A stretch of 10,793 nucleotides of DNA from Campylobacteraceae bacterium. GTDB taxonomy: Bacteria > Campylobacterota > Campylobacteria > Campylobacterales > Sulfurovaceae. The notes under the pieces are model-generated. The model was given only the letters and a program-made list of their open reading frames with translations. It was not told the DNA's origin and made no database searches. Below, one piece after another: positions 6,985 to 10,793 of the stretch. Numbering within the stretch: the first letter of the stretch is position 1; each line of letters opens with the position of its first letter. The translations under genes and the position numbers were made by a program. The DNA lies in NCBI GenBank assembly GCA_027002755.1, contig JALWZI010000273.1:1-10793 (forward strand), read 5' to 3'.

Positions 6985-7323
6985 ATGAAGCAGATCGATA
7001 TGAGTTCAGATGAGTTTCTGAAAGAGCTGGAGAAGACCAAGAAGTTCGCCGACAAGGTCTGCAAACAGTTCGGATGGGTCTATAATCCCAACGAAGAGGT
7101 CAACGAGGGGGTTCTGATGGGGCTGGCCCGCCACAAACTTCTCTACGGCAAGCGTTGGTGCCCCTGCTACATGGTGATCGAGGATGAGCAGGGTAACCAT
7201 ATCAGCGCCGACAACCGCCTCTGCCCCTGCAAACCGGCCATCGAACATGAGGTACCGGAAGAGGGGAAATGCCATTGCGGGATCTTCTGCACACCGGAGT
7301 ACGCCGCCACACACGATCACTGA
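6985..7323 (+). CDS. Ferredoxin:thioredoxin reductase catalytic subunit-like protein
   Basis: 112 residues, small soluble Fe-S protein. FTR catalytic subunits pass electrons from ferredoxin through a [4Fe-4S] cluster and an adjacent disulfide to thioredoxin. Three cysteine pairs are present: CPC (59-61), CPC (80-82) and CHC (96-98), the FTR signature order. By analogy C59, C80, C82 and C96 bind the cluster and C61/C98 form the redox disulfide. The spacings, 18 and 13 residues, are longer than the X16 and X8 of the cyanobacterial and plant enzymes. Two further cysteines (26 and 102) are present. No variable (FtrA) subunit or thioredoxin gene is nearby. The start is the ATG at 6985, five bases after AAGGAG; a GTG at 6979 overlaps that site and is rejected. 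It converges on hxlB with 22 bases between stops. Confidence 0.82.
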   Translation: MKQIDMSSDEFLKELEKTKKFADKVCKQFGWVYNPNEEVNEGVLMGLARHKLLYGKRWCPCYMVIEDEQGNHISADNRLCPCKPAIEHEVPEEGKCHCGIFCTPEYAATHDH

Positions 7324-7345
7324 GTCTTTCGCATCCCGGAGAAGA

Positions 7346-7891
7346 TCAGAGGTTGGTGTGGCGCCTCTTCATCTCCGAATCGCCGATCTCTTTGAGATGC
7401 ATGATCTCCGCGATCACCGATTCCAGAAAAACGAGTGAGGCCAGTTCAAAAGCGGTTCCGAGGGGGATGGGACGGGAAGCGGACTTTCTCTCCTCCCCGG
7501 CTTTGTCAGCGGAATCGATCAGAACGGTGAATTGAGAGTATGCGGGGAGCGCTCCTTCCGCATTGGCGGTAAGGGAGAGAATGGTCACGCCGTGGCCGGC
7601 AGCCTTTTCGGCCGCGCTGAGAACGCTGGCAGTGGTTCCGGAGGCGGAGATGCAGAGCAGCAGATCCCCCTTTTGGGCAGCCGGGGTATTGGTCTCACCC
7701 AGGACATAGACCTCTTTGCCCAGATGCATCAGTCGCATGGCGAAACATTTCCCCACCAGGCCGCTTCGGCCCGCACCGCAGACAAAGACCCTGCGATCCT
7801 CCAGAAAATAATCGACAAAATGCCGGAAACTCTCGTCATCGACGCGGTCGAGATCCTGACGGATCCTCTCCAGCAGATGCTCCCCGATCAT
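7346..7891 (-). CDS. hxlB: 6-phospho-3-hexuloisomerase
   Basis: 181 residues, cytoplasmic SIS-fold sugar isomerase. It interconverts D-arabino-3-hexulose 6-phosphate and fructose 6-phosphate, the second step of the ribulose monophosphate pathway. Visible are VFVCGAGRSGLVGKCFAMRL (35-54), the SIS phosphosugar motif SASGTT (82-87; SGSGET in many homologues), GETNTPA (65-71), PLGTAFELASLVFLESVIAE (143-162) and the terminal EMKRRHTNL with a conserved His178. These features separate PHI from other SIS proteins such as GmhA or KdsD, which also differ in length. Its ATG overlaps the hxlA stop codon (ATGA at 7891-7888), so the two are translationally coupled. Confidence 0.93.
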   Translation of the reverse strand: MIGEHLLERIRQDLDRVDDESFRHFVDYFLEDRRVFVCGAGRSGLVGKCFAMRLMHLGKEVYVLGETNTPAAQKGDLLLCISASGTTASVLSAAEKAAGHGVTILSLTANAEGALPAYSQFTVLIDSADKAGEERKSASRPIPLGTAFELASLVFLESVIAEIMHLKEIGDSEMKRRHTNL

Positions 7892-8520
7892 CCGTGTTTT
7901 CCGAGGCGTTTGGCGATCTTGCGGGCCATCTTTTTCGGGTTTTTCGCGCCGGTGATCGCTCCGCCCACGACGACGATCTCCGGATCACATTCGACGATAT
8001 CGTCGAGTGTCTCCAGATTGATCCCACCTGCGACAGCCAGGGGAATGTCGACTTTGTCGGAGAGGAGTTTGAGATCCTCCAGAGGGCTGTGGCCAGCATT
8101 CTGCTGGTCGATTCCCGAATGGATCCCCACATAGTCGGCCCCGAGCTTCCCGACCTCTTTGGCTCGTGAGACCTTGTCCTCCACGCTGATCATATCGACG
8201 ACCACTTCGCCGTGATGTCTTTTGGCACTGCGGATCGTCCCTTCGATTGTCTTCAGGTCTGCGGCCCCGAGTACCGTAACGATATCCGCACCTGCTTCAA
8301 AACAGAAATCGGCCTCGTACTCTCCTACATCCATACTCTTGAGGTCCACCAGCAGGGTTTTCTCCGGGAAGAGCGCTTTCATCAGAGAGATGAGCCGGAC
8401 TCCCTCATGTTTGATCAAAGGGGTACCGATCTCGATGATATCGATATATTTCCGGGTCTCCTGTGCCAGGCGCAGGGCCTCCTCCGAAGTAAGTACGTCA
8501 ATCGCTAGCTGTAGTCTCAT
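7888..8520 (-). CDS. hxlA: 3-hexulose-6-phosphate synthase
   Basis: 210 residues, the usual length, cytoplasmic TIM barrel of the OMP-decarboxylase superfamily. It joins formaldehyde to ribulose 5-phosphate to make hexulose 6-phosphate, and the reaction is reversible. Visible are LAIDVL (5-10), IEIGTPLIKHEG (29-40), the superfamily DxKxxD motif as DLKSMD (59-64), ADIVTVLGAA (78-87), GIHSGIDQQ (132-140), and the phosphate-binding VAGGIN (163-168) and VVVGGAITGAKNP (183-195). The close relative KGPDC (UlaD/SgbH) is an alternative, but the GIHSGIDQQ motif and pairing with PHI make HPS much more likely. GAGG lies seven bases before the ATG. It is the first gene of the pair, behind an AT-rich promoter region. 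Likely roles are formaldehyde capture or ribulose 5-phosphate supply. Confidence 0.94.
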   Translation of the reverse strand: MRLQLAIDVLTSEEALRLAQETRKYIDIIEIGTPLIKHEGVRLISLMKALFPEKTLLVDLKSMDVGEYEADFCFEAGADIVTVLGAADLKTIEGTIRSAKRHHGEVVVDMISVEDKVSRAKEVGKLGADYVGIHSGIDQQNAGHSPLEDLKLLSDKVDIPLAVAGGINLETLDDIVECDPEIVVVGGAITGAKNPKKMARKIAKRLGKHG

Positions 8521-8683
8521 CTTTTTCCCTCATTTATGACATTTCCGGCTTTCGGTGGGTGCAGCAACTCCAAATATTAGGATTTTAACAGATTTTAACT
8601 TGGAAGATCTCGTTATCGGCTCTTCCATCCGTACATTTGATGCCTTTTGTGAACGATCCAAAGTGAGGAGAACCTCTTTCCGA
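8521..8683 (-). promoter_or_regulatory. Promoter and candidate operator region of hxlA-hxlB
   Basis: This 163-base gap separates hxlA from trpE. On the minus strand two TTAAAAT boxes lie exactly ten bases apart, forming the direct repeat GATTTTAACA / GATTTTAACT (8581-8600 on the plus strand). The nearer one is a reasonable -10 box and would give a leader of roughly 55 bases. Immediately upstream is a perfect 7-bp inverted repeat TGGAAGA / TCTTCCA (8601-8607 and 8621-8627) with a 13-base spacer, where an activator or repressor dimer could bind. There is no T-run on the minus strand after that repeat, so it is not a good trpE terminator. A weak hairpin also lies near 8660-8680. Confidence 0.5.
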
Positions 8684-10132
8684 TCACGATGATCGCTCTT
8701 TGAGAACGACGATCGGCTGATCGGCGGAGAACTTCTCCATCTCTTTCAGGGTGGCCATCAGGGCCATCAGTTTGTTGCGGACCTCCAGCTCTTCCAGTTC
8801 TGGTTTGCTGTCGGCGACGACGCCGGCTCCGGCCTGGAGAACGATTTTGTCGGACTGGATGAGAGCGGTGCGAATGGCGATGGCGGAGTCCATGTCTCCG
8901 GTCAAAGAGAAGTAGCCTACACTGCCGCTGTAGAAGCCCCGCTTGAGCCCCTCAAAGCGGGCGATGAGTTCCATGGCCTTGATCTTGGGGGCGCCGGTCA
9001 TGGTCCCGGCGGTGAAGGTGGCGCGGAAGAGGTCGAACATATCCTTCTCCTCGTCGATCCGGGCCACCACGTCGCTGACCATGTGCATGACGTGGGAGTA
9101 CTTCTCCACCCGCATCATCTCGGGGACCTCCACCGTTCCGGTCTTGGCGACCCTTCCCACGTCGTTGCGCCCCAGATCCACCAGCATCAGGTGCTCGGCA
9201 CACTCTTTGGGGTCGTTGAGCATCTCCTGTTCCAGTTCATGGTCCCGCTGGGGGGTGGCACCCCGTTTGCGGGTCCCGGCGATGGGACGCAGGAGGATCT
9301 CCCCCGCCGTGAGCCGGACCATCACCTCCGGGGAGGAGCCGCAGATACTGAAATCTTCGTAGTCCAGGAGGAAAAGGTAGGGAGAGGGATTTTTGGAGCG
9401 CAGTACCCGGTAGAAGCTCAGGGGATCGACATGGCCCTTCTGGGTATAGCGGTTGGAAGGGAGCATCTGGAAAACGTCACCGGCGCGGATATGCTCCTTG
9501 GCCTGCTCCACGATCTCCATGAAACGTTCCGCTTCGATGGCGAAGCTCCCCTCTCCTTCGAGTCGGGCAGGCTGGAAGGGGAGAGGCTGATGGGGTTTGG
9601 GCAGCAGAGCGGCGACAGACTCCAGCAGTTGGGGATTTGCATTATCCGGATCGATGAGAGTCAGTTCCGAGCTTTTGTGGGAGAAACCGATGATGAGGCG
9701 GGGCCGGACCAGATCCAGGTCCGGAGTCTTCAGCGGATCCTCCAGGTCGTCCATCCACTGCCGCAGGACCGGTTCGAAGACCTTGACCATGTCGTAGCCG
9801 ATGAAACCGATGAAGCCATCGACGAAGGAGAAGCCCGCTTCCCGGGCGAGGGTGCGGTAGTGCTCTTTGTCGAGTTGCCGATAGTAGTCCTGCAGAAAGG
9901 TGAAGGGATCGGTGTCGGGCTCATGGCGTTTGCCCTCTGCATCGATATAGACGGTGCGATCGTTTTGGTAGATCAGCCGTTCCTTGGCCCCGATGACGAT
10001 GAAGCTGAAGTTACCCTCCTCGGAGGTGACGACACTTTCGAAGAGCATGGTCACTTCATCGGGGTAGAGCTTTTTGATCTCCCCGTAGAGGGCGACCGGG
10101 GTCAGCTGGTCGAACAGATAGCTGCGGAGCAT
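8684..10132 (-). CDS. trpE: Anthranilate synthase component I
   Basis: 482 residues from the ATG at 10132, cytoplasmic. With glutamine amidotransferase TrpG it converts chorismate to anthranilate, the first step of tryptophan synthesis. The N-terminal half carries LFES (30-33), corresponding to the LLES tryptophan-binding motif, so feedback inhibition is likely. The chorismate-binding half has PIAGTRKRG (283-291), LVDLGRNDVGRV (317-328), ATFTAGTMTGAPK (371-383), GFYSGSVGY (399-407) and AGAGVVADSKPELE. The usual FPAGT is FTAGT here. PabB is an alternative, but the LFES motif and overall pattern favour TrpE. The start: GTG at 10135 and ATG at 10132 are both in frame. AGGA lies seven bases before the ATG, and TGATG couples it to the stop of the SPOR gene. 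No other trp gene is in the window. Confidence 0.93.
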   Translation of the reverse strand: MLRSYLFDQLTPVALYGEIKKLYPDEVTMLFESVVTSEEGNFSFIVIGAKERLIYQNDRTVYIDAEGKRHEPDTDPFTFLQDYYRQLDKEHYRTLAREAGFSFVDGFIGFIGYDMVKVFEPVLRQWMDDLEDPLKTPDLDLVRPRLIIGFSHKSSELTLIDPDNANPQLLESVAALLPKPHQPLPFQPARLEGEGSFAIEAERFMEIVEQAKEHIRAGDVFQMLPSNRYTQKGHVDPLSFYRVLRSKNPSPYLFLLDYEDFSICGSSPEVMVRLTAGEILLRPIAGTRKRGATPQRDHELEQEMLNDPKECAEHLMLVDLGRNDVGRVAKTGTVEVPEMMRVEKYSHVMHMVSDVVARIDEEKDMFDLFRATFTAGTMTGAPKIKAMELIARFEGLKRGFYSGSVGYFSLTGDMDSAIAIRTALIQSDKIVLQAGAGVVADSKPELEELEVRNKLMALMATLKEMEKFSADQPIVVLKERSS

Positions 10133-10793
10133 CACTGTTTCCTGACGACGAAACCGGAGATTCCCAGTTTCTCTTTGACCTCGGGGAGCCTGGCTTTGGC
10201 ATCGGCATAGGAGCCGTAGGGCCCCACACGTACCTTGACCATCTCTCCGCTCTTGACGATGACCGGTTTGTACCCCTTGGCCTTGATCTTGTCCAGATAT
10301 TTCTGATTGGGCATCCGTTTGAAGGAGCCGATCTGGATGTAGTAGATCTTCTTCCCGGCGGGTTGCTCGGCTTTGCTTTTCGTCTTGGCCTTCTGCTTGG
10401 CGAAGAGCTCGCTGGGGCTGGGTTTTTTCACTTTGGGCTTGGGTTTGGGGGCCGGTGCGGGCTTCTTGGCTGCGACGGGTTTGGGTTTCGGTTTGGTGAC
10501 GGGGCGGGCCGCTTCCGCTTTGGGGGGCGTAGGCCGACTCGTCTTCGCTTTGGCGCTCGGGGAGGCGGAGGGGGCGATGGGGCTCAGTTCACCGCTTTCG
10601 GGAAGGGTCTCTTTGGCGATGGGTTTGAGCTCGTCCGGGATCTCCTCGGCGGGCTGGGCCTTGGGCCCTTTGGCTTCCGCTGTCGTCCCCTGGCCGGCGG
10701 GCTTGACCACGCCGGTGAGTTCCGTGGTTGCCTCTTCGGAAGTCGTCTCGGGTTCGCTGAAGATCAATTTGGCCAGGAAGACTCCCACGATCA
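10132..10793 (-). CDS. SPOR-domain cell-envelope protein (partial, N-terminus outside window)
   Basis: The frame is open to the right edge, so the N-terminus is missing. A GTG at 10788 exists, but the visible beginning IVGVFLAKLIF looks like the end of a membrane helix, so the true start lies further upstream. Then comes a long low-complexity Ala/Pro/Lys/Glu/Ser-rich spacer, with repeated PKPKP-type stretches in its second half, and a C-terminal SPOR domain of about 75 residues (KIYYIQIGSFKR, GYKPVIV, VRVGPYGSYADA, GISGFVVRKQ). SPOR domains bind glycan strands lacking stem peptides at division septa, so this is probably an inner-membrane-anchored periplasmic division or envelope protein. The spacer length suits reaching the peptidoglycan. 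Its stop overlaps the trpE start by one base. FtsN-like function is possible but unproven. Confidence 0.85.
   Translation of the reverse strand, partial: IVGVFLAKLIFSEPETTSEEATTELTGVVKPAGQGTTAEAKGPKAQPAEEIPDELKPIAKETLPESGELSPIAPSASPSAKAKTSRPTPPKAEAARPVTKPKPKPVAAKKPAPAPKPKPKVKKPSPSELFAKQKAKTKSKAEQPAGKKIYYIQIGSFKRMPNQKYLDKIKAKGYKPVIVKSGEMVKVRVGPYGSYADAKARLPEVKEKLGISGFVVRKQ

Noticed and set aside
8660..8683. Terminator for trpE (AAAG-GAGG / CCTC-TTT hairpin)
   Set aside because: The stem has a bulge and no T-run on the trpE strand, so I could not support termination here.
9083..10210. 375-codon plus-strand frame over trpE and the SPOR gene
   Set aside because: It is antisense to trpE, which is unmistakable, and shows no domain or ribosome-binding site.

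Overview
The window looks like chromosomal DNA from a GC-rich member of the Campylobacterota (Epsilonproteobacteria), most plausibly a Nitratifractor/Sulfurovum-like sulfur or hydrogen chemolithotroph. This is an inference from gene content: an ArsR/ArsS-like two-component pair typical of that phylum, a class II DAHP synthase, CmoA, and a stand-alone ferredoxin:thioredoxin reductase catalytic subunit. GC-rich coding sequence alternates with distinctly AT-rich intergenic promoters carrying good TATAAT-like -10 boxes. There are no rRNA or tRNA genes, no CRISPR array, no transposase and no phage gene. The window is mostly ordinary core metabolism, with a few features that are unusual for the phylum.

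Layout. 1-61: the tail of an unidentified upstream gene. 62-781 (+): cmoA (tRNA wobble-uridine modification). 782-1107: a 326-base AT-rich intergenic region with hairpins, a candidate terminator for cmoA, a strong -10 box and a perfect 16-bp palindrome over the expected start of transcription. 1108-2442 (+): class II DAHP synthase, first step of the shikimate pathway. 2439-4344 (-): a response regulator followed by its sensor histidine kinase. The kinase stop codon interlocks with that of the DAHP synthase. 4345-4597: a divergent control region holding an 85-bp palindromic element. 4598-6871 (+): glutaminyl-tRNA synthetase fused to a C-terminal YqeY/GatB-like domain. 6985-7323 (+): ferredoxin:thioredoxin reductase-like Fe-S protein. 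7346-8520 (-): a two-gene ribulose monophosphate module, 3-hexulose-6-phosphate synthase (hxlA) then 6-phospho-3-hexuloisomerase (hxlB), with overlapping start and stop. 8521-8683: promoter region with a direct repeat and an inverted repeat. 8684-10132 (-): trpE. 10132-10793 (-): a SPOR-domain envelope protein, cut by the window end and translationally coupled to trpE.

Functional links. Two genes touch aromatic amino acid synthesis (DAHP synthase and TrpE), but they lie far apart in separate units. CmoA and GlnRS both serve translation. The hxlA-hxlB pair either fixes formaldehyde onto ribulose 5-phosphate or runs in reverse to supply ribulose 5-phosphate; neither use is proven by the sequence. 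The items I would look at first are the RuMP operon, the GlnRS-YqeY fusion and the 85-bp palindromic element in its leader. I found nothing that amounts to a clearly new multi-gene system.
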